A stretch of DNA of 64,000 bases from Epichloe hybrida (GCA_019022495.1 JAFEKR010000043.1:310001-374000), one strand, 5' to 3'; counted from the stretch's first letter, positions 19,640 to 30,578 are shown. Numbers and translations are program-made. The notes: a model not told the origin generated them from the letters alone.

Positions 19640-22600
19640 TTTAAATGTTATGTAATGTGCGTAGATTTACTAACCTAAGCATTAATCTAAAGCGTTTAAA
19701 TTGCTCCTAATTCAATGCCTTAGTAAATCCATTAGCGGGCATTTTAGCTATTAGCAAATACGTGATCTTGAAGCTTCCTTTCTTAAATTCTTGCTTTAAC
19801 CATATATTATAAATATTAACATAACGCAGTCAAGTGTTTAATCGCTCGCTCTCGTTTAATACAAGCCGAATTATTTGCTAATTATTATAATTAATAACCT
19901 AATCTTTATAGGTATTAAATTTAATATCTCTAAACAGGCATTATAGACTTATAGTCTCCTTTACTACTTATTACAAAGCAAGTAATTTAGCTTCCGTCAT
20001 AGACATAGTTATAGTTGTTTAGCATATAGCTTTCTAGATAATTAGTCCACTAAAGAGAGTAATTAGGTATCCTTATAATGATTTACGCGTCTTAAGATTA
20101 TCTGCGAATAAAGCGTCACTTAAGATTTAAAGAGCTTAAAGTTTAGTGCTTATACTAAAGTATAGCGTAAGTTTACGTGTAATAAGCAAATAGCGGATAG
20201 CTTAGTCTATAGCCTTTATATACTCTAGTCCTGGATTTGTAAGGTATTGTAATAGCTTCGCTGCTACGAAGGTAATATCTAGTCTAATTATAATCGTAGT
20301 GTATAGGATTAATCTAATCTTCTCTTAGTAGATCTTAATCACTTACTTCTTTACTTTGCCTATGAACTTATAATACTCTACTGCTAGGATTAGTATAGTA
20401 GGGAAAGTGCCTTTTCTTACTTAGCTGAATTTCTCCCTAATCTTGCTAATATATGCCTTATAACTAAGATACACCCTTCGCTGTGGTTAGTCTCTAATAA
20501 TCTGGATCCTAAGAAAGAATCTTACCTTACCTTTTTTATCTAATTTATATGCCTCCTTTAGTCCCTTAGAGATCTAGTTAGCGGTTTTCTTATTATCCTT
20601 ATGAAAAGCTATAAGAATATTATTTACGAAGAATATAAGGAAGATAGTCCGATCTTTTGTATAGAATAAGCAGGGCTTCTCTTAGCTTAATTTAAGCCTA
20701 AGCTTCTTGAGAGACTTACTTAGTTCTTTAAACTAGAGCTATAGAGAGTCCCTTAATCTATATAAAGCCTTAAGTAATTCTATATACTCTCTAAGTACTA
20801 TGAAGCTATTAGGAAGTTTATATATTATAGAAATTCTCTCTTTTCTATGTTTTATATAGAGGAAAGCATTCTTAATGTTATACTACCTAGTCTCTAAATT
20901 AAACCTAGTGACTAGCGCTATGAATACACGGAACGCGTGCGCGGCAAGCATTGTAGTATAGGTGCGTTTAATTGTTAAGGTTTCCTAGAGATCTCCGCGC
21001 ATGTATAAACACGCCTTGTAATGGATTAACATCCCCTTCTTGTTAAACTTATAAGAAAACACCTATTTTAGCGGCAAAGGCTTTGATTAAGCTACTAAAC
21101 GCTTTATTTACTACCACGTTCCTTGTTCTTTTAGCTTGTTAATCTCTTTGTTTATTATATTAATCTATTTCTCCTTAAGAGGATAATCCTTCGCTCTTTT
21201 CTATGACTTCGGAGGTTTAGCAAGGTCTGATTAATAGATAGTCCTTGCTTTTCTCTTTAGTTTAAGGAGTGATTTGCTTTTCTTATTATAATGCGCGTTA
21301 ATTACTAAAAACACTGTTTTATAGCTCTTAAAATCCTAATCTCCTAGAAAGAGCTTATAAGAGTCTCTATTCTTAGTCTTTCTAAACTCTAAAAAGAGAT
21401 CTTTTAAGTCCTAGAGGCTGTTAATAAGAGCTTTATTAGGTCCTTTTCTTTTCCTTCTTACTAGTGGAGTGTGTGAAGGAATCCGGCCTTGCTCTCTTTT
21501 GGTTTGTAATCTTAAGCTAGTCTATATACCTTCTTATATTATGACTATTCTAAGGCTCTTTTCTGCGATTTCTAACTATGTAGCTAGAGCTCCCTTTAAG
21601 CTTTCCGCGTAGGTAGCTAGTCTAGCGTCTACTCCTATAGGTTTATCTTGTTACTAGTTTGCTTTAGTTCCTAGCTTAGGTGGTTAATCGCCTATTAAGT
21701 TATTAATAACTTAGTCCTTAGTATTATGTGCTTAGTGTTCTAGAACCTTATAAGGATGTTAGCTCTCCTAAGCCCTTATAGTAGCATCCTACTTACCACT
21801 TATTAGATCCATTATTATATTACTCCCTTAAGCGTATGAATCTAGAGCTTTATGCTTTGTTTTGCTTTGCTAAGTGTTTGGATTAGGAGTCTCCTACTCT
21901 CTAATTAGAGGATCTAGTAATAGCCGAGGTGTTTAAAGTCTGATATTCTTATTAAAATAAATAGCTTCTCTTTCCTTTAGTTATGATTAAGAAGTCTATA
22001 GGGCGTCCACCCCTAAGTTTAAACTCTTAGTCTATTCTATTTAAGGTTTAATTAGTGTAAGGAAAAGATTTAATTTGTTATCCAATTCGGTGTTAATTTT
22101 AAGGGCTATGAATTACGCTTTAAGCTTATTAATTATAAGCTCGATTACGCTCTCCTATGCTACGTTGTAAAAAATCGACTTGTTAAACGTGATGTTCCTT
22201 GTTGTTATAACCTTTCCTAGCTTTAGGATCTAAATATAATAAATATTAGAGGCGGAATACCTAACAAGATATTTGATGTAACCCCTAGGATGCGTCTTGT
22301 AGAACCATCTATATTTGTTAGCTTTATAATCCCTTTCTAAAGGATAGGCGTGGTAGCTATATACGTGTAACCCGCTCTAATCTAGCCTTAGGTTAGCTAT
22401 AGGCTCTTAAATTAGTAGTTAAGCATTTTCGTGGAACTAGCTTTCTAGAGTCTCTAGTAGTGTTTTCCACCTAGATTATTAAATAGAACTAATATTATGT
22501 AGGTATGCTGCTGCTTGTGTGCTCTCTAACTATAGGTTTAGTAGTAGCCCTACGCCTGTGAGTATTATATTTAACCATAGTGTGATTATCTGCCTTGCCC

Positions 22601-24970
22601 TTTCCGCTACTTTATTTGGTTTATAAGTATATAGTAGCGCAAGCTCTAGATTAATGCCTTACAAGCGTACCTACGTTTAAAAGATCGTATTAGTGAATTA
22701 GCTAATGATAGCTCCCTTATAATCTTGCCTAATCTTTGTAATTAACAGTCTAAATTACCTTATAACCTATTGTTTAAAGTAGATAAGTATATTAAACACT
22801 ATTGCTTGCGACTTATTAGGTAACGTATAAACCTGAATTATGCCTGAGAACTTATCTTTCATAACTAATAACTAGTTTATACTATTATAACTAGTCTTAT
22901 AGTCCTAAAGGTCCTAATGGATCCTCTAGAACGGCCTTAGTAATACATGTTCTAGTAGTCTTCTTAAAATAACCTAGCGGGCGTAGACTAGAGTATATGT
23001 CTTATAGTCTCTATGCTTTATTCTATGTAATCGCACTCCCCTTATGTAAGTGTAACTCTTAGCTAGAGTATCCCTTCTAAGGTAGCTAGAATATAAGTGC
23101 TAAAGTTCTTTAGGGTCTGCTTATATAGGGCGCAGGTCTTTGCTTAGGTAACCGCGCTGCGAGCATTATTTGTTGTTATTTTCTTCTAAATTAATTGTTA
23201 AGAATATTACTAGTGCTATAGTTAAATTCACTAATTGCTTAGGACCGTTATAAGAGGAAAGAGGCTTATATTAAAGGAAAATAATGTTATGCTTCCTTTA
23301 AAGCTTAGCTAATAATAAGCTCTTGTGGTAAGGTCTAATACGTAAGGAGTAGTCCGCTTTGTAATACTAAATGCCTTTCTTTTAAAGAAGGCTCTCTAAT
23401 ACGATATTTATATAAAATCCTTTTACTAATATAATATTTTGCAAAGTAAGGTTTTCCGTAAGTTCTCCCTTTAGCCTATTAAAGATGTTTCTAATTACAT
23501 AAGTGCCTCTTCCTATAATCTAGAAAGAGGTTGTTCTAGCCTTAAGGTGATTATTAATAGTCTCTTTAAAGGTTCTAGGCTTGAAGTAACTTATATTATT
23601 AATAATATAAAGAGCGCTGTAGTTATTAAAGAGGGTGCTCTCTAAGAGTATATGCTTTATGTTCTTTAGCGTAGTGTAACTTCCCTTTAGAGGAGCTATG
23701 CTCTTAAGAATCTTAGGGTTAATAATTGCTATAGTAATAGCACTAGGCAACTTCTCTTCTTTATAATCTTTAATGCCTTTTACTATCTACCTATCCTTTA
23801 TAACCTTAGCGCGTAAGTTCTTCTATTCTACGCTCTTATAGCGTTCCTTAACCTTCCTATAGTTAATCTTTGTAAAGGGTTTAAATCCTTAAACCTTTTT
23901 ACTAGTTACTATATAGTATAAGGTGTGATACGCTTAGGGAGACTAAAAGTAAGAATTTAGTGCTTTACCTATCTAGTATAAGCACTTCTTAGGACTGTTA
24001 TTCTTCTAGTCTTGCTTCTTATTACCTTAGTTAGAATATTCCCTAAGTGTGGTTATGAAGCTTCTTTTATTAGAGTTAGTGCGTATGGTTTATATTACCC
24101 TGTGGTATTAAGTATACTTAGCTATAATGCCTATAAGAGTAATATCCTTAGGAAAAGAGTCTAAGGTTTATACTAGCTGTGTAATCTTGGTTTTTACTTA
24201 TTTAGGGTTAAAGCGCGCTTTAACTACTATAATAAAGTTACGAATTGCGTTAGGACCCTAAACTTTATTAATCTTATATATTAAGGCTTTCTAGTATAGC
24301 TTCCCCTACTGCTTATTCTAACGCTTAAATTAGATATTTGTGCGTTTAGCTTTATTAAGGTATGCTATATACTTAGCTATAACTTCTACTTTAATAATAA
24401 CTTAGCTAGGCAAGAACTTCTTCTTAAGTTTAATGGAAATTTAGTAAAGAGTTAGCTTCTTATTATTAGTATTTCCTTCCTTAATCTTATTAATTACTAT
24501 TGTATAAGCATTAGGATTAATAGTGCTAGTAATCTAGGTTCTAATAGTCCTCTCTCTAGACTTGGTTGCCTTATATGCTTAATACTTAGTTATATACTTG
24601 TGAGAAAGAAAGGAAAGAGCCTCTTAGAAGGTAAGCTTAGTTTCCTCACTTCCTTAGTTCTTTATAATAAGAGCTTTGTAGGCCTCTAGTATAATTATAG
24701 AGGGCTTTATAAGATAGTTAGTGTTAAGCTTTAGGAGCTAAGAATTAACTCTCTCCTAAATCTCTTAGCTTTAGGCGGCTTGCTTTAATGCTTTATACTA
24801 TTTCTCCTACTTATTAGATAAGACTAACTTAATATTAGTCTTAAGACTTAGGTAAGGAGAAGTTAAGGTATTTATTATAAGCGTGAATTAGTAAGTAGGG
24901 CGCAGTGCACACATAGGTCTTATACGTAAGGATTTTCAGTGGAGTTATAGGTGTGTACCTCCTAGGCTTA
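19640..24970 (-). pseudogene. Decayed copia gag-pol polyprotein
   Basis: Minus-strand remnants in order: protease near 23.65 kb (HILLESTLFNNYSALYIINN); integrase at about 23.0-22.1 kb (NWLLVMKDKFSG-like text as INLLVMKDKFSGIIQVYTLP with stops, then VRYSASNIYYIQIPKLGKV and TRNITF); reverse transcriptase at about 21.0-20.45 kb (YNIKNAFLYIKHRKER, IYKLPNSF, LLKALYRLRDSL); and RNase H at about 20.1-19.65 kb (GYLITLFSGLII, MTEAKLLAL, LRYVNIYNIWLKQEFKKGSF, ANGFTKALN). The RT catalytic centre at 20619-20630 reads FVNN where FVDD or YVDD is expected, so both aspartates are lost by G-to-A changes. Dozens of stops make it non-functional. Gag is only inferred from position (about 24.9-24.0 kb). Confidence 0.88.
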
Positions 24971-24974
24971 TAAC

Positions 24975-25236
24975 TATTGCTATATAGCACGTGACTTTAG
25001 GCAAAGATGTGATTAGAAGGGATAATTAAAGGTAGAAGAAGTAATTAAATTGATCTGATTCTATTGTATAAATGGAAGGGTAAAAGCTTCTCTTTTATAG
25101 AGAGAGTAGCCGTAGTAAACTCGTATGCTTCTTTTCTAAGATCGCACATTCATTCGAGGTGTAGTTTCAGCTTCCCTAATACGTTCGTACGCGCATAACG
25201 CGTACGATCGGTCATATTACCCGCTGCCGGGCAACA
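24975..25236 (-). repeat. 5' LTR of the copia element (262 bp)
   Basis: Direct repeat of 18122-18383. On the minus strand it begins at 25236 with TGTTGCCCGGCAGCGGG and is followed below 24975 by the primer-site candidate. Confidence 0.92.
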
Positions 25237-25286
25237 TATTAGCCCGCCCACCACAGTGGAGCACTGCTCTGCGAGGCAAGGTTATG

Positions 25287-25297
25287 GGTTCGAACCC
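25287..25297 (+). promoter_or_regulatory. Pol III B-box in the TRIM-like element
   Basis: GGTTCGAACCC is a perfect match to the tRNA B-box (GGTTCGANNCC). With the copia insertion removed it lies 68 bases downstream of the A-box at 18088-18098. CCCTGCCGAAAAACAAC follows, resembling the 3' end of a tRNA-derived SINE head. Confidence 0.7.
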
Positions 25298-25381
25298 TGC
25301 CGAAAAACAACTAAAGAAATTCAACTGCTAGTATAAGCCTAACCTCCAATAGGGCACCTAGATATACAATTCCAGGGGGAG

Positions 25382-25448
25382 TGTTAAAATATATAAGGCT
25401 TTGTAATCCTAGGTTCAGTTGGATCGGTCCACTCTTTTGATTTCAACA
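25382..25448 (+). repeat. Right 67-bp LTR of the TRIM-like element
   Basis: 66 of 67 bases match 18007-18073. It is preceded immediately by the purine tract AGGGGGAG and followed by the CGGAA target duplication. Confidence 0.9.
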
Positions 25449-25651
25449 CGGAAGGACTTACTTATCCTTATATAGGCTTATAGGCTAAGCGAGATTATTA
25501 TTTCCCTTTTATTAGCAACTATATGCCTAGATAGGCTATAAGTTCTTTTCCTTATATCCCCTATTAATTATATTCTTAATCTATCTTTTCTTTTTTATTT
25601 CTATGATTAATATTGCGTGTTAATAATTATATTAAAAGAGAGAAGTTCTAG

Positions 25652-25960
25652 TGTTAGAATAAAGGTGATATTAATCGCGCGTCGTAGCCGCAATTACCTA
25701 GCAAAAGCTCGGGCCGCGCGCGGACCCTACACGTGACCTATAACCTAGTATGTTAATTAGCTAGGAAATATAGGGATATAAACGCGTAACCCCTTTTCCC
25801 TTTATATATTATAACTTCTAGCTTTTTACCTCTCTTTTTGATTAACTTAATTAATCATGACAACAGACAACGCAGCCTAGAATAAATAATCAATGACAAT
25901 ACTATTCTTCGGGCTCACGACTGTATTACACATTGAATTCAATACCCTGTGAATCCAACA
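25652..25960 (+). repeat. Right LTR of the outer element (309 bp)
   Basis: Direct repeat of 16375-16683. It starts TGTTAGAATAAAGG, ends GAATCCAACA and is followed by the AGTAG duplication. Confidence 0.93.
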
Positions 25961-25965
25961 AGTAG

Positions 25966-26465
25966 ACTACATGGAAATAGTCATACTCTTTTGTCACGCT
26001 ATATACCCAGCTTATTTTCCTTGTGGCTCTCTTATATAATAGTATTACCTACAGCCAATTATAGCTATTAGAGAGGAACGAATTACCAGGGCATGTAGAT
26101 TTGTAAAATCATTCAGGGGTGGCATTGTACAATTAGGCAAGTTACCCCGCCCTCCATCCATGTCCATCTGCAAGCCTCTTCGGAGTAAAAACCAACCAGG
26201 AAATCGGGTAGAAAATGCAATCGGCATCATGGCACGAAGGGGACCAACATAATGGAGCTTAAATACCCGACTGCAAGCCCACGCTCGTTTTTTTCTCTCA
26301 CGCACATGGACTGATCAATGCTGCAAGTCTTCCTATCTCGCAGCCTCCCCGTGCCATCGGTGTATGTAAGGAACAATTGATTGTGGCTCGCCAGTGTCAC
26401 GTGGAACCTAGCCCTAGGGCGTCGGGAGACGAGGGCCTCACAATCGGATCCCCCCCAATCGCATC
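25966..26465. other. Promoter region of the M28 aminopeptidase gene
   Basis: 500 bases between the outer LTR element and the aminopeptidase start. The base composition returns to normal. No gene or clear TATA box is seen. The transposon nest ends about 500 bases from this gene. Confidence 0.5.
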
Positions 26466-28217
26466 ATGAAGCTCATCAAGAGCCTGCTATGCGCAGGCTT
26501 GGTAGCCCTGGCCTCTGCCTCGGAGCCGCTGACTCCCGACAAAGCTGAAGCTGACATCAAGACGGACCAGTAAGTCAAGTCAAGACCATCATGTTTCGGG
26601 TAACAAAACACGCTATCTTGAGATGATGCATCTGACACGACGACGCCAGGCTACTGGATGTGCTGAGGAATCTCGAGAGGATCGCCAGGGACAATGGCGG
26701 CAATCGCGCATTCGGCACCCCCGGCTACAACGCCTCGTTGGACTTTGTCTTCGAGCGCGCCGCCAAGCGTTTCGGCGCACACATGGATACCGTTGTGCAG
26801 CCGTTCGACCACATCTTCCACCAGGTGCGCAAGATTGAAGTGCAGGGCCCCGACGGCCGTCCTGTCCATGTCGTCTCGCTGGTGTATAATCCGGCCACGC
26901 CTCTGCCCGGCGGCATCACCGGCCGCCTGGTTTACATGGCCGTCGACGACGGCCGGGGCACGGGGTGCACCGAAGACCAGTGGGCCAAGTTGGACGTCGA
27001 GGGCAAGATTCCCCTTCGTCAAGCGCGGCACGTGCGCCTTCGCCGACAAGGTCAAGTTCGCCAAGAAAAAGGGCGCCTTGGCCGTCATCTTCTACAACAA
27101 CACGCCTGGAACGGCATATGGCAGTGCGACGCTGCAGGCCATCAACGTGCGCAAGCTGATCCCCTCGGGTCTGGTCCCTCTCGAGGACGGCGACGCCTGG
27201 ACCCGGCGTCTCAAGGCAGGGGAGACGCTCGAGGTCACGCTCGTGGTTGACTCGGTTGCCGAGACTCGACCCTCCTGGAACATCATCTCCGAGACCAAGG
27301 AGGGCGATCCCAACAACGTTGTTATGCTGGGCGCCCACTTGGACAGCGTGCTTGCTGGGCCTGGTGTCAATGATGATGGCAGCGGCACGGCCGCTTTGCT
27401 GGAGATTATGGGCTCGTTCACCAAGTACAACGGCTTCAAGAACAAGGTCCGGTTCGCCTGGTGGGGTGCCGAAGAGTATGTGTTGTCGTCCACGGCCGTG
27501 CTCCTCCGGGAGGGGGGAGGTCACGCACTCGCGCTACTTTGTCGAATGAGAAGCTAAGCTAAATTGTTCTCACAGGAGTGGCTTGATCGGATCCATGTAC
27601 TATGGCTCCAAGCTTTCTGAAGCCGAGGCTGACAAGATCCGTTTCTACTTCAACTACGACATGATTGCTTCCGTCACCCCGACCTACACCGTGTACGCGG
27701 ACAATGATGCTCACCGGCTTGGCGCCGATCCCATCGGGGAGTATCTGAGGAGCAAGGGCAAGCCTGCTGATGTCAGGTGAGTGAAATGGCTAACTTTGCT
27801 ACTCCTCCCACCAGTTTCTTTTCTTTGGTTCTTTTTCTTTTTTTTTGGCAACCACGTCTAATGCCCTGTTTCATCAGGGAATTCGGCACGTCGTCCGACT
27901 ACGTCGCCTTCTTGAAGTTAGGCATCCCATCGTCGGGCATCTTCACCGGCGCTGGTTTTACCAATGACCCATGCTACCATCTTGCCTGCGACACCATGGA
28001 AAACATCAACTGGGATGCCCTGACCGTGAATACCAAGGCTGCCGCTCGAGCTGCAGCCAAGTTTGCTCTGAGCCTTGACGGCGTTCCCCGCCGAAACAAG
28101 ACAAGCGTCAATCCGAGGAGCACAATAGGCATCAGACGAACCTTTGACACTTGGGCTAATACGCTGAAGGTGGTTGACAAGACACACAACTGTGGCTCTG
28201 GAGATGGCGTTATTTAA
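26466..28217 (+). CDS. Secreted M28 aminopeptidase (with PA domain), carrying a one-base frameshift
   Basis: Secreted zinc exopeptidase that removes N-terminal residues from peptides. Exons: 26466-26569, 26650-27475, 27576-27776 and 27878-28217. A signal peptide (LIKSLLCAGLVALASAS) opens the protein, followed by a PA domain (GRLVYMAVDDGRG, KRGTCAFADKVKFAKKKGA, AVIFYNN). The M28 core has the metal ligands GAHLDSV, NDDGSGTAALLEI, AWWGAEE joined to SGLIGS, YFNYDMI and DPCYHLACDT. Without correction the reading frame breaks at 27011-27014. There a run of four C follows GGCAAGATT, and the downstream part continues in a frame consistent with one extra C. Ignoring that base, the product would be about 489 aa, the normal family length. 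It is either a recent lesion or a base-call error, and the rest of the gene is undamaged. Confidence 0.85.
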
Positions 28218-29186
28218 AGAGGCATGTAAACTGTGATGAGTGATGGAAAAGTGCATAAGCGTGGAGTTGTGGCATGGGCAGGCTAGGTGTCATGAAATAC
28301 ATAAATAGTGCATGAGGATGTCGCGAGGGAGATGCACATGTAGACAAGCCGGGAAACTCGGTGGCATAGCAAGTACCTAGTGCCTGCGCACCGGGTTCCG
28401 CCGCCTTCTTCTTCCCCGTAGATCGACGGCTCTTCTCAACATGTTGATGATTGTGTAGGATGAGCAACAACAGACATCATGGCGGGACGCGCGACGTTGA
28501 AGATGCGGGACAGGGTCAGTCTGTCTGCAGGACAGCCCGTCGAAGGATCTAGATGGCTCTCATCCGGAGTAAGTGTCACCGATGTGCGGGTCAGGAAGGC
28601 GACGTTGACAACTTGGCAATGTGGCCAAGGCCGATCGGGGGGCAAATCCAGCGACTTACAACTTCTCAAAACATCGGTGGCTGAATCTGCGATCCCCCAC
28701 AACTTCCTTGGCGCGAACCAAACGCAAACGCCAACGCCAACGCCACGACCCATGCTGCGGGGTCCGTCCGCAACCAAAGGATGCCAAACATTCGGGTGGA
28801 ACGCCGTCAAAGCTTTGCGCCGACCCATTCCATGCCAACAATCCATTTGTTGGGTGCTGCCATCACGAGGCCAGTTGCCAATCTGGGATAGTGTCATGCC
28901 TAGGTCATGTGTGAGCCCCTTCCTACATTCCAGCCAGCAAGAGCCTTGGTGGCTGAATAGTCGGGATTCGGGAGGACCGAGTTGTTGGGTTTGAAACAGC
29001 CCAAGCGACGCAACCAGGTATCCCGCGCTTTGTCCAGTAAATAAGAAAAATGTGTTCCTGGAAAAAAAAAAAAAAAAAAAGAATGGTTCATGTATTGCCT
29101 CCATCAAGTAGCCAAGTGAGACGAGAAGACGAGACGCCCCGTTCCTGCGAGCCCTTTCGAAAGCTCACTTTCATCAGATACACACG
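28218..29186. other. Intergenic region upstream of the secretory lipase gene
   Basis: About 970 bases. A run of about 20 A lies at 29060-29080. A CGCCAACGCCAACGCC repeat is near 28727-28747. Overlapping ORFs on both strands have no recognisable domain. It presumably includes the lipase promoter. Confidence 0.5.
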
Positions 29187-30542
29187 ATGGTGATACTGTC
29201 GAGCCTCAAGCTAGCAGCCGTCGCCGTGCTCACGGTTGCGACCCAGGCGGCTCGTGTCCAAAACCTGGCCGTCCCAGCTCCGCCAACCCAGGATTCGTTC
29301 TACACGCTTCCCAATGACCTCGGGAACCATGCCCCTGGAACCATTTTGCGACACAGGAAACCCCCGTCGCCCATCTCAGCTTTCCGCCTTGCCAGACAAA
29401 ACCTCAAAGACAGCCACCAGATCTTCTACCGCACGACTGATAACTTTGGCAATGCCACGGCCACCGTGCTCACCGTCTTGGTTCCTCACAACGCCGATTA
29501 TCGCAAAGTCATATCGCATCAAAACGCCGAGGATGCTGCCTACGCCAACTGCGCCCCTTCATACGCCTTGCAGTTCCTATCCGATGACAGCGGCTTCTTT
29601 GGCACAATCGAGAGCCAGGCAGAACTTTTGATTATGCAATCTTTCCTCGAGGAAGGTTGGATCGTCATCGTCCCCGATCACGAAGGCCCGAAAGCCGAGT
29701 TTCTCGCCAACAAGCAGGCAGGCTACGCCGTTCTCGACGGCATCCGAGCTGCTCTGGCCTCTTCAGACTTTACCGGAATCAACAAGGACGCCAAGGTAAG
29801 CATGTGGGGTTACTCGGGAGGAAGTCTCGCCTCGGGGTTTGCCGCAGAGCAGCACCAGACCTACGCCCCAGAGCTCAAGATTGCTGGCGCTGCCATCGGT
29901 GGCCTGGTTCCCAACATTCTGAACGACGTCAATGCCATCAACAAGGGCGCGTTTGCCGGTCTCATCCCCGGCGGAATCATTGGTCTGAGCCATGCGTACC
30001 CCGCCTTCGAGAAACTGATAGACGACCAGCTCTTGCCTGAACACAAAGACAAGTTTTACAAGTCGAGGACGCAGTGCTTAGGCACCAACATTGTCGAAAA
30101 CCCCTTTGTCGACTTCTACGCCGAGGTCAAGGACAAGGGCATCTTCGAACGGGAACCCGTCACGTCAATCTTGGCCGAGAACAATCAAGGCCAACGTGTC
30201 CCCACGATACCGCTCTTCGCGTACAAGTCCATCAACGACGAGGTATCTCCTGTCGCGGACTCGGATAAGCTTATCAAGTACTACTGCGACAACGGCGCAT
30301 CAGTTGAATATACTCGGGATCTGGCATCAGGGCACGGTAGCCTTGCCGTAACGGGCATAACATTGGTGCTGCCCTGGTTAAGAAAGATTATGAATGGCGA
30401 GCAAATTTCACCAGGGTGCTCCACCAAATCTGTTGCCACGACGCTCACGGATCCAAGCTCGATCGGCCTCCCCAAGTTCCTCTTTGATGCGTTTTCGGGC
30501 CTTCTTGGGAGACCTATCGGACCTGGTGGCGTCTTGCTGTAA
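29187..30542 (+). CDS. Secretory lipase (LIP family, alpha/beta hydrolase)
   Basis: Secreted triacylglycerol lipase of the Candida LIP type (Pfam secretory lipase family), 451 residues in one uninterrupted exon. An N-terminal signal peptide (LSSLKLAAVAVLTVATQAA) precedes the mature enzyme. Family landmarks are QIFYRTTDNFGNATATV, SYALQF, EEGWIVIVPDHEGPKAEF, the nucleophile elbow GYSGGSLA, a cap-like region with GGLVPNILNDVNAINKGAFAG (positions about 234-255), and YKSINDEVSPV with the candidate Asp. The candidate His lies in ASGHGSLA. The Ser-Asp-His triad therefore appears intact. The C-terminal 30 residues are Gly/Pro-rich. It lies next to the M28 aminopeptidase, so the locus adds two extracellular hydrolases, but no co-regulation can be read from the sequence. 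Confidence 0.92.
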   Translation: MVILSSLKLAAVAVLTVATQAARVQNLAVPAPPTQDSFYTLPNDLGNHAPGTILRHRKPPSPISAFRLARQNLKDSHQIFYRTTDNFGNATATVLTVLVPHNADYRKVISHQNAEDAAYANCAPSYALQFLSDDSGFFGTIESQAELLIMQSFLEEGWIVIVPDHEGPKAEFLANKQAGYAVLDGIRAALASSDFTGINKDAKVSMWGYSGGSLASGFAAEQHQTYAPELKIAGAAIGGLVPNILNDVNAINKGAFAGLIPGGIIGLSHAYPAFEKLIDDQLLPEHKDKFYKSRTQCLGTNIVENPFVDFYAEVKDKGIFEREPVTSILAENNQGQRVPTIPLFAYKSINDEVSPVADSDKLIKYYCDNGASVEYTRDLASGHGSLAVTGITLVLPWLRKIMNGEQISPGCSTKSVATTLTDPSSIGLPKFLFDAFSGLLGRPIGPGGVLL

Positions 30543-30552
30543 TGGCAGGCTG

Positions 30553-30578
30553 TTGGTTCCATTGATTAATGGAACCAA
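30553..30578 (+). other. Perfect hairpin in the 3' UTR of the lipase gene
   Basis: 11-base arms TTGGTTCCATT and AATGGAACCAA surround a GATT loop, 10 bases after the stop codon. A transcript would form a stable stem-loop. Its role (mRNA stability, 3'-end processing or none) is not known. Confidence 0.7.

Larger units (their letters stand above)
18122..25236 (-). mobile_element. Ty1/copia retrotransposon, minus strand, 7.1 kb, heavily mutated
   Basis: Direct 262-bp LTRs (18122-18383 and 24975-25236) are flanked by the duplication TATTA (18117-18121 and 25237-25241). Read on the minus strand, the LTR starts TGTTGCCCGG. The 5' LTR is 24975-25236 and is followed by GTTATAAGCCTAGGAGG, a copia-like half-tRNA primer site. 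The interior is extremely TpA-rich, with CpA and TpG nearly absent. The integrase-before-RT order of pol on this strand identifies the copia superfamily. It inserted into the 322-bp TRIM-like element. Confidence 0.93.
18007..25448 (+). mobile_element. TRIM-like miniature LTR element with tRNA-like interior, split by a copia insertion
   Basis: Two 67-bp direct repeats (18007-18073 and 25382-25448) start TGTTAAAATATATAAGG and end GATTTCAACA, with a single C/T difference. They are flanked by a 5-bp duplication CGGAA (18002-18006 and 25449-25453). GGTTATAAGCCC directly follows the left repeat, a plausible primer site complementary to the anticodon arm of initiator tRNA as used by copia. The purine tract AGGGGGAG directly precedes the right repeat. 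Removing the later copia insertion (18122-25236 plus one TATTA) leaves an element of only 322 bp with a 188-bp interior and no ORF. It is not degraded, unlike the longer elements around it. Confidence 0.85.
16375..25960 (+). mobile_element. Outer LTR retrotransposon (Ty1/copia type), internally deleted, hosting a nested insertion
   Basis: Direct 309-bp LTRs (16375-16683 and 25652-25960) begin TGTTGGAAC/TGTTAGAAT and end in AACA. A 5-bp target duplication AGTAG flanks the element (16370-16374 and 25961-25965). Its own internal DNA is only 16684-18006 plus 25454-25651, about 1.5 kb. A purine-rich stretch AAAAGAGAGAAG precedes the right LTR, so the element reads on the plus strand. The only coding remnant is RNase H. 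The two LTRs differ almost only by C/T and G/A changes, as expected from repeat-induced point mutation. Confidence 0.92.

Noticed and set aside
23520..23750. 76-codon minus-strand ORF in the transposon nest
   Set aside because: It is a fragment of the copia protease region (HILLESTLFNNYSALYIINN), not a separate gene.
25230..25310. Functional tRNA gene in the nest
   Set aside because: Only the B-box half is continuous; the A-box half lies 7 kb away across the copia insertion, and the joined sequence does not form a normal tRNA cloverleaf by eye.
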